64,000 bases of DNA. Source: Undaria pinnatifida (taxonomy: Eukaryota; Sar; Phaeophyceae; Laminariales; Alariaceae). The notes beneath the pieces were generated by a model, which saw only the letters and a program-made list of their open reading frames with translations, did not search any database and was not told where the DNA came from. Where the stretch lies: assembly GCA_012845835.1 (NCBI GenBank), contig JABAKD010000025.1:28267504-28331503 (forward strand), in the 5' to 3' direction. Numbering within the stretch: the stretch's first letter is position 1; each line of letters begins with the position of its first letter. The position numbers and the translations under genes were made by a program. Positions 1 through 13,700 of this stretch are shown piece by piece.

Positions 1-1613
1 CCAGGAAAATGGCACGGTATCGATGGAGTGGGCGGGGGATGGGGGGAGGGACGCAAAAATAAAGCTGTACGAGATTAAACACCCAACACGACGACATGGC
101 ACGAACACAATGTGAGCACCCTTCTCATCACGTGTGTAGAATGGCAACCGTATATGGCACAAAAACATGGAGACGGAATGCCTCCTGCGCAATTCACGAC
201 CGCCGAGCACATTAGACATGATGAATCGGTTGAAGTGGTCTCTGGAGACAAACCGCAAATAGATACCACCACTGCTGGTGCACTACATAGGCAGTCTTCG
301 CACCACGAGGTAAACCGTACCCGGCACATACGTCAACGTCAACATGCGGTGCAGGGCCCTCATGAGTTCGCTAGCACTGGTACTCCAAGTATCAGACGCG
401 ACTGCTGCGTACCCGGTTGCTACTGCATGCTTGAGCTGTCGGGATGCCGTCGCGTATTAATACTTTCGCCGACGCCATGATGCTGTTGCTGTCGACAAAA
501 AGGCTCTGGTGAGAGCAGTCAGCCACTGCCTACTTCAACCTTCATGACGCAGGCATAATTACTGCTGCTGCAGTACAGCACAACAGCAGTACGAGTACAA
601 CAGGAGATGGGTACTCGTGTGCGTGAGGTGTGTATATGTACATGTGTACCTGGTACGAGTAGACGTGCATGGTTGGTGGAAGAAATATGTCTCTGGGTCG
701 TGATTGGAGCTGCGTGATTGCTACGTCGGTGACTCTTCCGTGATTCGCATCGCACCTCCGCTTACTCATCCGCCGGTACAGCAGCAGTTCAGCATAGCAG
801 GCGCCGGCCTCTGCATCTCTCCGACACTCCAGATGATAACGTTATTGGCTACTGCCGCCGTATAACAGAAGCGTTGTAGATCACCAAGGGACTGCTTTGG
901 TCATCAGCAACTGAAGTGTCACAGCAGTGCGACACAGACCATCACAACCCATGAAGTGCCTGTCGCCGGTTGCTTTTTTCCCGTTTTTCTTGCTTCCTTG
1001 CTTCCCTCACCGCACGACCCTTCAACTCATCACCCGTGTTCCTTTCTCCACGCCGAAAATCGAGGCAGGGCATCGCATAGCAACACAACATCACTGCAAC
1101 ATCTCCTTCTATCCAGGAGCTGAAAGCGGAGAGACGATCATGCGAGAAGGAGAAAAGAGGGAAGTCATGCGGAGATCTCGTACTGCTGAAGGTATGGGTG
1201 GGGTTCTTAGAGAGAACTAAAATACGATGGAAGGCCTTCCAATAAACTGGAGCTCCTCCTGAGCGCCGTTTCATAAATCTGCAACTCCCGACAACGCACC
1301 CAGGATCGGTTTGACATTTTTGGAATCTCACACAGAGGGCTTGAGGTCTAGATCAAACAGCACACCCCGCCTGCCCTTGCCAAGCAAAAGGCGACCTCGG
1401 CGCCGTCTGCCCACCCGCTGATTACCGTGGTGCAAGGTGAAGGGTGCACGGTTGCATGGAGATATGTCGTATCGTGCCCGTTTTTCGACGTTCCACGCTT
1501 AGACGTGTGCCTAAAAACGTACACACTGTGGATTTTTTTCTAGGCATGAAACACTCGATGAAAGACAGGCCAAAACGAGCGAGTCATGTTCCACACCCTC
1601 ATGTTTTCCGTTC
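1..1613. other. 5' flank, no gene recognised
   Basis: I see no domain-bearing reading frame here. The open frames are short, overlap one another on both strands, and lack coherent exon boundaries. The kinase promoter or further upstream exons could lie in this stretch, but I cannot identify a TATA-like or other motif with confidence. Confidence 0.4.
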
Positions 1614-1772
1614 ATGCTCACAGGCAGCCGCGGCGCGATTCCCTACTCACGGGGCATGGTAAGGAGCCAGAATGCCCTGCATTCCAAGCTTGTTCCGGCC
1701 TGGGCGGCGGGGAGGGGGTCGACGATGGCGCCCGATTCCGGCAAGGACGAGGAGGAGGCCGAAGGCGCGCAG
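1614..1772 (+). CDS. Kinase gene, candidate first exon
   Basis: The open frame has ATGs at 1614 and 1656. It ends with CAG and a donor GTGAAT at 1773 in phase 0, matching the phase-0 acceptor at 3155. From 1656 it gives 39 residues, beginning MVRSQNALHSKL and ending in an acidic run before GAQ. The same frame stays open through the putative intron to 2114, so an unspliced 166-residue ORF is the alternative. If this exon is wrong, the gene may start at the in-frame ATG at 3123. Confidence 0.45.
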
Positions 1773-4700
1773 GTGAATTTTGCTATCGTGCCATGCTTGC
1801 TGTACGAGAACACGCTAACTAAATATTCGAATCACTTTTTTTTGCCTGCGATTATGCCATGGTTTGTTTTCGCGCGTTCTCTGCGAAAGCCACCGCCGCA
1901 AGCTGTTGACGTGATTGTTGGCTCTCCGCCCCCCCTGACGTTCGGAAGGGGCCGGTTCTTGCCCAACGTCGTGCTTCGTGCTGCCTGTGCTCTTGGGTCC
2001 ACGCCTCCTTCTTTCGCATTCACTATTATAGGTGTTCCATCTGGATGCATGACACTGAAATCCGTTTCACTCCTGCAGCGTTTCGCCAAGTCGCCTTTTT
2101 CCCCAGCCTCCTGATCCCTCTCCCCTCCCCAATCCAAACGCACCAGGGACAAGCTTCCCAAGGAACTTGGTGTACCTCGGCGGAGACATGCGTGGGAGCC
2201 GCAGCCGCAGGTGAGGATTAGCGAGGGTCTACCGTAGTCTGCTGATTGTGCGCAGTCTCGAGGTTGGGCATATAACTGTGTGCAGTGTTGACACATGCTG
2301 CCTGGTACACGTGTCACACGACGCATGGTGCTGGATCATTCAAGGACTTCAAATTACGGCACCACCAGGCGCATAAAAAATAATGACTGCTCGTTACAGC
2401 ACCCCTTTTAGAACTGCACACACGTTCGGGACGACAACTTACTTCGAAATAGGGTGGAACATTATTTTTGCAAATGTGTAGTTCCAGGTATATCATAGCA
2501 CGTTTAAAGCATCGGGACAAAACTTGTCGTTTAAAATGACCAGTGCGAAGCGACTGTTGTTTTGAATTGTTCTGGCCGCTACGTACCGTAAAGTGCTGAT
2601 GAGCGTTGTGACATGCGAACAAATGTGTGTCTTGGTGTTACGCCGTTCCACGGCAGCCGTATATAACACGAGCAGAATCGTCGCGTTGTTGTTCGACTCC
2701 GCGTTTTGCGCCGGTCAGGCGCAGCCGCCATGCTTTTGTGGCGGATATGTGTGCCTGTTAATGAGCTACCAGGTGTATGCCACCAAGCAAGCTGCTGCAT
2801 TGTGGGTCTTGCACCCTTGTTTGAATAGACGTGGAAATCCGTATTCGACACACTATTGCTGTGCAAGATAGCACAGAATGGTATGGTTAGTATAGCTGTG
2901 AGTTGGCTGACTACTGAGCCGCCAACTAGATATTTTTTGGCTAGGTACAGAATTTCAGAAACATCATTTTGGTAATTTGCGGAGTTCTGTGCCTTTGTAT
3001 ATGGCTGGTGCGTATGTGGCTCGCAATGTGTTTTGTATCGACAAAGACTATAGTCAGTTGGGTGGTGTACTTGGCCACCCAACGAAAAACTAGCCGTCAA
3101 GTCTAGCCAAATCACAGGCCTGATGGTCAGCCCTTCACATCGACGCAAATACCAGGTATTGCATCGTCTGCGCACGGCGAATGCCGAAGCTACGGTTGCA
3201 TTCGGCCATATCCACCAGGAGGAAACAGGTGTGACATCGGGTATCGTGAAAAAACGGTTGTCCCCGATCGTAGAAGAAAACGAGGTGACGGGGGTGTTTT
3301 CCTCAGCTGCAGCGGCGATTCGCGCGTTTTTCTTTCCAGCACGTCGTAGAGCTGTTCCTGCTGATCCCGCTAAGGTACCCAGTGCTAGCGGAGAACGGGG
3401 GTACGGCGAGGATGAAGATGAGGGGGTGGATTGGGACCTTGGTGAGGTGGTAGGCGAAGAGGGGCCGGGGAAGAAGGAGGATGCAGAGGAAGGAACGGAG
3501 GTTGAGGCGTCTTCAGTAGCTGAATCGGTGGCTCTTCCTGCCATATCCCAAGCATTTAGGGCTGCTCCTGCTGCTCCTGTTGAGCTATCGAGTGCCAGCA
3601 TCGAACGCGGGCACGATAAAAAGGAAGGCCGGAAGCAGGAAGAGGAGGGAGAGGAAGAGCGGGTGGCGGGTGTAGAAGATATTCCGAAAGAAAGAGAAGA
3701 TGAGGACGCGAGGGAGTCTTCCGTCCCCGCATCAGTGGCTCTTCCTGCGATGTCTCAAGCGTTTCCTGCTGTTCCTGCTGCTGCTACTGAGTTACCCAGT
3801 GCTAGCATCAAGCAGGGGAACGGGAACGATGGGAGAGGGGAAGAGGGCCGGGAGAAACAGGAGGCGAAGGAGGCGGAGGAAAATGAAGTGGTAGGTGCGG
3901 AGGTAATGGAGATGGAGAGGAAAGAAAAAGCAAAGGAAGTGGAGAAGAAGAAGGCATCTTCGGCAGCTGTAGTGGGGGCTCGTGCTTCCATTGTTCGGGC
4001 GTCAACTAGTGTAGATTATGCTGCTGCTGCTTCTGTTGCTTCTGTTGCTTCTGCTGCTGGGGCATCCAGTGCCAGTATCCAGAGGGAAAACCAGGAGAAC
4101 GGCGAGAAGGAAGTGGACCGGGAGAGAGAGGAGGAGGGGAAGGTGGGCAAATCGACTGGCGATGCATCTGTCGCCAATCCCGGACACGACAAAGTACAGT
4201 ACGGGTCGCCGGTGCCGGCCGAGTTCAGGCCGGAAGGCCACGAAGATGACGCTCTGTGCAGCTGGAGTTTCGATTGCTTCGACAAGAAAGCGGGCCAAAG
4301 GCTCCTAGGGTCCGGCGCTTTCGGTACGTCTTTCGTGTGGCGTGCAATGCTTGCTGTAACCGATTTCAGACTGCAATGTGACCATGCATCGTGGCAAGTT
4401 GTATTTGCTCCCTTGATTTTCTCTTCCGTAGACTGGTTGTGTGAGCGTTTGACAATATCCCGCTGTGGTAGAGGCTAGCTTTCTGCCGATAGATCTAAAG
4501 TCAAAACCTAACAACAACATAACATGTCGTCAACTTTAAGTCGGTTGCTCTTTAGCAGGTGAGTTGCAGGTGGCGTTGGTTTAACGTCCACAACCTGACA
4601 CAGTACGCCACGGCACGAAATGGAAGCTTGCCTCCATATTTTGTATGACACACGTTTACTGCTGAATGCTGTGATTGAAACGGTTTCCTAATCGCCGTCT

Positions 4701-7700
4701 GCTTAGAAATTAGCTGCTCCCGAACTCCTACATCGAATGTAAGTCTTTCTTTCCCCCCACCCCTCCCTGTCCCGTTCACTGAAATGTGCGACGGTGCTAC
4801 ATCCGTGTTGGATCCTCTGCTTCTCACGGGGAGAGCAGGGGCGGTCTACCAGGTTTGGACTAAAACCGGAAAGGCGATGGCGAAGAAAGTCTTGTACACA
4901 CCAAACCTGACCGAGGTGAGATCCTTCGACCCACAGCCCCCTTCGCCCCGCCTCTTTCTCGAAACCTTCAAGTTAGATGTGTCAATGAAGGCGTATTATA
5001 ACCGTTGGCGGCAATAAAAATGGCCCAAAAAAGATTTTACGTGAAAAATGAAAAATTGATCGTTTCCAAACCAAACGAGCAGAAGCACTGACATATCCCT
5101 GCCATCAATGAACAATGGCTCGAAAGCTTAAAGCGAGTCAGTTTCCTTGCTTTCGAGCGACGAGCTCTTGAGCCAAGGTTCGAGCTTCTTCTGTCCCGCG
5201 CTGATAGCGGTAGTAGGTTGTGCACCTTGTGCTCTCGTTTCGAGCAACGACGCCATACATGATAACCCACAAGCCCCCTGTCTCGCAGACATCCAGCGTT
5301 CCTAGCGATGGCTGACCGAACGCAAGGGCGGCAGCGAGTCATCCAGGCCGAAATTCAGCAGCAGCTTGCAGCAGTAGCAGAGCAGCAGTAGCAGAGCAGC
5401 ACGTACGTGTCAAACTAGCAACGACAGCAGCTCACGGCAGGCGTCGTTCAGCAACGACAGCCCATGACCGGCGACGGTATATGTGCAGCAATCCATGCCC
5501 GATGACGATTCCACCGCTGCTTGCTGCCTGCCACTCCTATGATACGTGTGTGCTTGCAAAATATCGCTGCGTTACCCTGTACTACTATTAATATGATATC
5601 CTGGTATAAAATACCAATCTGTCCGAATATATAGGGACCGTTTTAGAATTAATATCAATATAAAACGAGTTTTACATTTCCGAACAGAGTGGTATCATGT
5701 ACCGCAATTATATAAAAAACTTTTCGGAACTTCTCGCTCTATTTGAAATTTCATGGTAAATGTATATTGGCTCACACCACCTCACCCATGCCATCATGAC
5801 CAAATATGAGCATCTAGTTCCACTCTACGCCCGGGGAATCATCCTACATGCGGAGTTTGCACGTGCTCACTGTATGATCAAGATGTTTTAGGAAAAACCA
5901 TTTCTCGGGTGACGTTGACATTTTTTTTATTTATTCCCGGACGATCCAAACAATTGAGACATGTTATTGCGGTGGAATAGCCCTTCATTGACACCGCTAA
6001 CTGTAAGTGCGACCCCGGCTATAGATCGAAGTAGGCGGCCATTGTGATCAGCTTGATTTTCCGTGCTCAGCAACTCGGTTGACTGAGCCGATTCACCAAG
6101 CACGATTCGTTTTGGAGCGCAGCGCGATTTTACAGGGGCCGATAATGAGGGCGGGGCGTACTTTATGTTTGTGAAAGATATTTTACAGATATGCCACACG
6201 ATGCACAAATGGAGGCACTTGAGTTGCAACCATGCTGGCAGACCATATGGTCCTGTAACCGGCTTATTCTAGTGGAGGAGCGCTTTTGTAGATGCTCGCG
6301 TTATCTACCCCGACACCCGTTCTATATAAATATGTTTATCTCCCACAATAGCTTGTGTTTGTTTCGAATTCGGCTGACCGCACGGTTTCCTAAAACTTGT
6401 GTTGTGATGCCGTCGTCCGGTTCACAGAAGCGCTACGCGAAAAACGAGGTGGACATCGTCCAAGCGTGCTCCATTCATCCATGCATTGTGGACGTCTTCG
6501 GCGTCATCCGGACACCAACGCGGTAAGTTCACGTGCAGTTCGCGTTCTACTGGGCAGTGCGGGGCAGGGTCTAGATGCGCACGGTGTGTCACGGTTGGAT
6601 TGCCAGTAGTGAAGCCACGTGCTTGGGTCTATGTCGGAAGCATATGGGGTATATGGCCACTTCCGGCAAATTCGGTATTTTACAGAAACACCGAGTACTT
6701 CGAAGTATACCATGTACAGTTACACCCTGCTATTGTTTGAATGCCCGTGCTATAGGTCAGCCTCAATAACCAAAACTAGGGAACTTACTGGCCCTCTCGC
6801 CCCCACGGCGGCAGGACCAGATGGACACGATGAACTTTACAGTTTAAATTACAATGTTCATACATGTTTTGTTAACGTCAGGCGTAAATTATGACTTCCT
6901 TGCCACCGCTTGACCATCTGGCACTCTTGGCGTGGGGGTCGGAGGGCCGTTCAGTTTAGCATGGTATTGTATACGTCTGACGAATAATTAAGAGAAATTT
7001 ACGCTTGTATATAACTTGAAGCGTGAACATTAAAAACGAATAAGAAAAAACCTGAGCTGTGAGTACGAACTTTAAAAATGGGAATAAAAACTGTAAACCA
7101 AGGTATATATAGACATGTGGTTGTCGTACAAATTTTATTGTTTGGTTTACGTCGCGGTACTTTTAATGTGTGGTTGACACATGTCTATTGTTAAGGAATT
7201 GCGAACGTCCCAAGACGCGGTATTGCGATAGTCCCAAATCCTCTAGTCGAAAGAAGGGTTAAGTTCGAAATTGAGACTGGAATGCTCTGTTTGGATAAAT
7301 ACAATCACAACAACAACGACAACAAGAGCAGCAGCAGCAACAACAACAACAACGACAACAACAGCAGCAGCAGCAGCAGCAACAACAACAACAACAACAA
7401 CAACGACAACGACAACAACAACAACAACAACAACAACCAGCATCCCGTGGGAAGGTCTTTGGTGATATTGGTGAATGAAAAGCAAGGCAGCGCGCAAGAA
7501 GTACGCCCCCGGACTTGAAAGCGATGTAAATAGAATCGTGTACAGTTCAGAGATGCAGCCAGGGAGGTTGTAGGCAACACGCCTGATGGCAACAAGAAGA
7601 GTCATGTAGCAGTACGCGTGATGTTTGTCGTTTTCTGCGTCTTGAGTGCAGTACGTGCAAGATAACCTTCGGTGATCTTCGAGGAGAGGAGTATGCAGTA

Positions 7701-10700
7701 CGTAGCCGAGTGCATGGTATGAAGTGGAACAGACGACATAGATAGGGAGAACTTACCTAGCATTTTATTTTGCTTTTTTTAATTTTATTTTCATCCCATT
7801 TATTATCCTCGCACTACTCGTACTCTCTCGTGCTTCCCCCCAGTAGTAACTCAGGTCCGGGGTCGCATAGCGGACCCTCCTCCCTCCCCCCCACTGCGGT
7901 ACGCGCCTTAATTTTTTAATCGCGATAAGAATTCAGCATTTTCTTCCCTCGTCTCGACTCGCGTCGAGTTGTACCTACCCACGCTGCTAGGCGCTCTCAG
8001 CTTTTGATTTTGATTTTCTATCTTTTTTTTTTTCATTTTGCAAATGAAGTAAAATCGCACCACGGTGGGAATCGAACTCAAGGACCAACGCTAGTAGTAC
8101 TCGATACAGAGTAACCACAAGACCACCGGGGCGACCGGTTCAATGTAGGTGATATATTGATACACATGCATTCGTGTGTTGTGAGGCCTAAACATCTGCC
8201 AATTAATACCGTCAACGTCGTGCAGGATCGTACTGTGACGCCCGCGTCGCCTGCTTTGGTGCTGTACTCTTGGAATTCATGTAGGAATTCACCGCGTGGT
8301 TCTGGCTCCAGACTGGAGGGTGTGTGCGGACATTGTTGCGCTGCAGCCCTCGAAGAATCGCAACCAGATCAGCACTAATTTCCAACTGCTTACGTAGCAG
8401 CAGGGTGTTTTCCTCTAGCAGCAGTGTGCTCTCTGGGAGTACGGCCGATGTTGGTGCTTGCTTTATCGTCACCGTATAGAGTCTATACGCGCTATAATTG
8501 TTGTTGGTCGTATAATTGCTCCTGCTCGCCGTGGTGCTTGTGGATGTCGACTCGACTGTCACAGCAGCAGGATCAAACGACCATGGCTTGGGGAAGCAGT
8601 CGCCATCGAGGCTGTGGCTACGCCCACGGTTCGACCATGTGAATATGCTACGCGTTCTCGCCGCACGCTGGTTCGACGAGCGCATTTTGGTTGCGACGAT
8701 TTCGTCGATGTACTGAAATGCGGCCCAATTATGGAAAATGCGGCGCAATATTAAATATCCTCACTGCTGTTTGAATACGACCCTTTGCGAGTTATTTCCA
8801 CTTATCTGGCTGTCGGCGCTCCACGCTCGCGCCCAAACTTCGCCCCTTTTGTGGCCTCGAAACTCGTACCCACTCCCTTTTCCCTCTTATTGTTATGTGA
8901 TGCTCCCCCGCACTCTCCAGCAGAAGACGGCAACCCGTTGCAGTCATCACACCCTTTCACTCGTAGTTGTACGTGTCAAAAACAATAAGTTCGCTATTCG
9001 TCGCGGACCTTCGACAATACGATCGAAATATGGTGCCTTCGCGCAGAAGTAAGCCACCCACATCACAACATCTACACTCCTGAACCCAGCGGGAGCTCTC
9101 GCTGCAACGCTCGGCTCGGTAGGAGGACTCGAATCGATGGACAACGCCAGAAAACAGAGTGAATTAGACTATATGCCTCGTCGTCGGCGAGGTTCCCAAT
9201 ATAGCGGTTACATGTTGAGGTTCACGCAAAAACACGCATGCCAACGTGTCAGTACTAATTTCGTGGATATGCCCCAGAGGATGGTCCTCAGACGCCACAG
9301 GGGAGTTGGTGATCGGACACACACGCAGTCGATCGGAGCATCACACACAGCTTGCAAATATGAGTTTCGACGAAATCTTTGATATCACAGGTGGAGTAGT
9401 GTAGTTTTATGTTTAGTAATCTCTTGGTAATATTGTGTCGCTGTACTAGACTACATATATAAAAAAAAACACGCGTAATCACTTGCTAACAGTGCCCGAT
9501 TAATTTCAAGTTGTTAGTGGACATCACGCAAACTATCCTCCATCTGCTAGAACCAGCACGTGTCGAAACCTCGGTGGTAGGCCTATCTTGGCTGGTACAG
9601 CAACGGTAGCGTAGGTGGGTTGTCGCACTGGCCAGTAGTAGCTTATTTTTTGCTGCACGAAAGTCGAAAATCGCTGTACCATGGCGGTATCACAATTCGA
9701 GGTGAAACACCGTTGACTCATGATTCGACGTTTTGCGAGACTGGGAGGGCGGGGCTTCATGTGTGGTATCACGTCAACTACACCCCCATCAAGAAAGGAA
9801 CAACAGGGTGTCTGCACACATGAAATACACAACACGGAACGTTGCTATCTTGAACCAACGTTTTTTGGGACAAGCAATGGTGCCCCGGTCGACGTAGCAC
9901 TCGCCTGAAAAAATGGATCATCGACCGAACTCAAAGCTGATGTGTTTTCCACCAACACAAAAAACTCGAACGCGGCTTTGAGGAATTTCGATATTTTTTG
10001 GGGTCTTACCACAATTCACCCTGTGGAAGCATTTACTGCTGCTGAACACACAACAGTGTACTGACGTTGTCGTGATGATCTGCCCCTTAATCTTATTATA
10101 TAGTCTAGGCATGTACGGACGTCTCGGCGATGTGGTCTATTGACATTTTACACCTCCATCGTGCTGTACCGTGGTGCAGGATCCACCTGCTAATGCCGGA
10201 GGTCCCCTGCAACCTTTTCGGACTCATCAAGGTAAGGCCGCACCAACCGCTCTAAAAAGCACGCAAGATATTCACACGTCGGGCAGATCACCGATTTCCA
10301 CTCGATGATCTAGGTCCTTTAGAGAAGATCTGTACCGTTTGTATGGTCTAGCTTATGTCACCGGGTGGGAGCCGTACAATCTGCATGCTCCAGCAAAAGT
10401 TGCCAGGACGGGGTCTGTACGCTCAATTTGCATATCCTCTGCATCATTTCATAACAGCAGATAGAGGATATCTTGTACATTATCTACTATAGACGGCGAC
10501 CTGTCTGAGGTGTGGAAAGTGTAAAGTACATCACGCCGCGAAGAGGAAGCGCTATCATTGACGACTACCTGTGCCACACATTGTGAATATCCTTGGCGTG
10601 CTGTACGTGAAACCTTTAGTTGGGTGTACAATGACGCTACCGGTCGAATGTGTGAGCTTTAAACTGCTGCGACAAAGGTTTCATGAATTCCCCCAACCCT

Positions 10701-13700
10701 CCATGTCCTGCACACCGACAGCACCTCCGCACAGAGCACATCCGCTTGGACGAAAAGCAGGCCATCAGCATCGTTCGGCAGTTGATGTCTGCATTGGAGT
10801 TCTTGCACGGGCGGGACATCGTCCACCGGGATATCAAGCCTGCGAACATCCTTCTCCGTGGATCTGGTGAGCAACCAACGTCTGGAGTACGCGTTTTGGG
10901 TGATTTCGTGTTCGGTTCGTCTTTTTGCTTGTTACGTCGGATGATGCTGCACCTACTGCACGAACCGTTTGGTTGCGTGCGTCTTGTTGGTGTGAGCTGA
11001 TGGAGGTATCAACCTCTTGTGCAGCGTACTGATGTGTTCGGCTACCATCAGGCAGATCAACCCCAACCTAGCGCATTTGATGAGGCGATGAGCCAGCCAA
11101 AGAGACATGCATCCTGGAATACAGTTCCTGTAGTATTATTTCTCTCCGTTACGGATCACTAAATGTAAGTATTGGATTGGATGAGGCCTCCTGCGCCGGC
11201 AGGAGGTCCTCTCCCGTGGATATACCACGCGCGCTGAGGGTACCCTATCTTCAGCGCTGCAGCATTTCCCGGAAATGATTGCAACTTATAGAAGAATACT
11301 CAATGTAGGGTGGGCGGGGCGGTCTCAAGTGTTTAGCTCGTTCCTCGTGTCTTACCGACGTTTTGCGGGGGCTGCGATACGGATGACTGCACTCGATACA
11401 GTTTTCAAGGAAATCTCATCAAAGATCTGGTGCAAACCTCTGTTCCACAGTTTGGATCCATTTGATTGGATAGCGATATTACTACTGTCGTATTATTTCC
11501 TCCCTCTACGGATCACTTAATGTAAGTATCGGATTGTTGGATGAGATCTCCTGCGCCGGCCCGTGGTCCCACCCTAATTTCTTCTACTCTTACTGACCAT
11601 CGCGGAGCCACCTCCCCTAAAGTTACGTTGATTGTAGCCTTACTTCCGTGCGCGAACGGCAAGGTCTTCCACGAAAAACGGTGCCAACAGCAGGTCGGAC
11701 GCGTTGGCCCAGGCCTGGTCTCGTCAAGGCTTGGTCCCCACCACCCTCCTGGCAGTGATAGGCCCCATGTTGTATCACGCCATCTTCCGCGTCTTCTAGC
11801 CGCCAATTTGCATGATCTCGTCCAATCTATGCGATTTCAGAGTCGCAACCCCAAAGCTCCGCTGAACGGGAACACTGACCGATTGTGCACGTCGACCATT
11901 GTTTGGGCCCAGCGCAAGGTCTCAGGGTGCCGTACCCATCTGCCGAAAATGTGGTATAGGGCATGTACTTATTCAAGAAGTCTTGCGGCAACACCCCCGC
12001 GGCGTTCTAAATCGTGCATTCCCCCCGATGCGTCGAAGAGTCCCGAAAACGACCCACCCCGCGAACCGATCGCGGTCGTGCTGGGCCAGATGGGTTACTG
12101 ATGTCGGCCGATTTAGCCACACACCCACTCTCTTAAGTGTTTAACTTGTTCCACGTGTCTTACCGATGTTTCACGGGGGCTGCGATACAGATGACTGCAC
12201 TCGATACAGGTTTCAAGTAAATGTCATCAAAGGTGCGGTTCCAACCTCTTCTCCACAGTTTGGATTGATCTGATTGGATGACGAAATCACTTGGAAAGCA
12301 CCTGCAGTCGGGTGTCCGCACCAGACCATCATGCACCCAGTTCAGCCGTGTGACGGCGCGTTGTAACGAGATTGTGAGACGTGTATTGAGCCCCTGATCA
12401 CGTTACGGGTACATATGTCAATGCCAGCGTGGAGTAGAGTTATCTGGTGGTGCAGCTTTGGCCTGAAACTGTACTACATTGTTGTCCGGGCCGCCTTCGA
12501 ACCGGTGCAATTCAGCGTACAAGCGGAAACATAACAGTCAAAGGCGCTTGAGGGCAACCCTCAGTACGTATCAGTGTGGTATGAGCGATATCGCAAACGA
12601 ATCAGGTCGATTAGTCGGACTAAACCTCTCAATCTGATTTCTTCACGTACTACACGTCGTTTGCTTTTCCTGTTCACTTGATATTTCCGCTAACAGAGAT
12701 CTACCTGGCGGACTTCGGGCTGGCAATCATAGCTCCTGATGGGATTCCAAGCATTGGGAACGAATGCGGCACTCCGGTAGGATTGTCCACCTCCGCTCTT
12801 TGCCGGAATGTGCACAAGTAATATATATATATGTACTGCATGGGCCATGTCTTACGATCATTATTGACGACCTCGTCTGCGATAAGTCTACGTAGTAAGG
12901 TAGACTGCTATGCTATTGCATTTGCGATGGACGACAATATGCCGTGTACCGTACAGGTTGATTCACGCTGGATGTCCACTTTTGTTTCCTCAAGCGAGGT
13001 TCATGTCGTTTTTTTTAGTTATACCTTGAAACTTTGCACACGTCTTCTATGCGCTCCTACCGAACCGTTACCAAACCTTTTTTCCCCGACAGCTATTTCG
13101 CAGTTACTTCGTTTTCGTTTAGATTTGGGCCTCCTTAGACCCGAATTTCGGGCGATAAAATAAACATACAAAAAAAAACGTTCGGGAACGTTTCGATACG
13201 GGCGCATAAAATACATATGCACAGTTTCAGGGTCTGATCGAAGAAACCACGTGGGATTTTGGACTTTTGTGCGAAGAAAAAGTAAAAGTAATGGCTTGCA
13301 TCTCAAGATTTAAGTTTCGTTACATGATCGACGTTAGTATTACGTGCTGTTGATCCTACTCACTAAAGGCCAATTCTTCGAATATTGGTACGAAATAAAC
13401 TAGATATGAGTGAAAGTGCACGAAGCCGGCTTGCCCATGTATTGTTTATCTTTTTTTCTTTTGATGAGTACACCTGACTGTTGTTGAACATTTTCCTACG
13501 GTCGGTGGAGACACATGATCGGCGCTGTTAATAGGGCCAGCCTAAGGCCCTCCATGATAAATCTGGCCGTTTAAACCTCTTCCGCCGTTTGTGGGGGTCA
13601 GCATGGCGCCAAGTTTGTCACGTTCGAGTAAATATTGCAAGCGGCATTCGCAAACTTGGACTTCTAACGTGAACCGGCCTGTATGAAACGGAAATACGCA

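Noticed and set aside
7243-7605. Open frames rich in Val, Leu, Asn or Thr
   Set aside because: They translate the CAA/CAG microsatellite in a kinase intron and have no independent support.
8040-8138. tRNA gene
   Set aside because: A and B boxes are present, but no full cloverleaf with an acceptor stem can be drawn and the unit continues into a shared 290-base body, so it is a tRNA-derived SINE.
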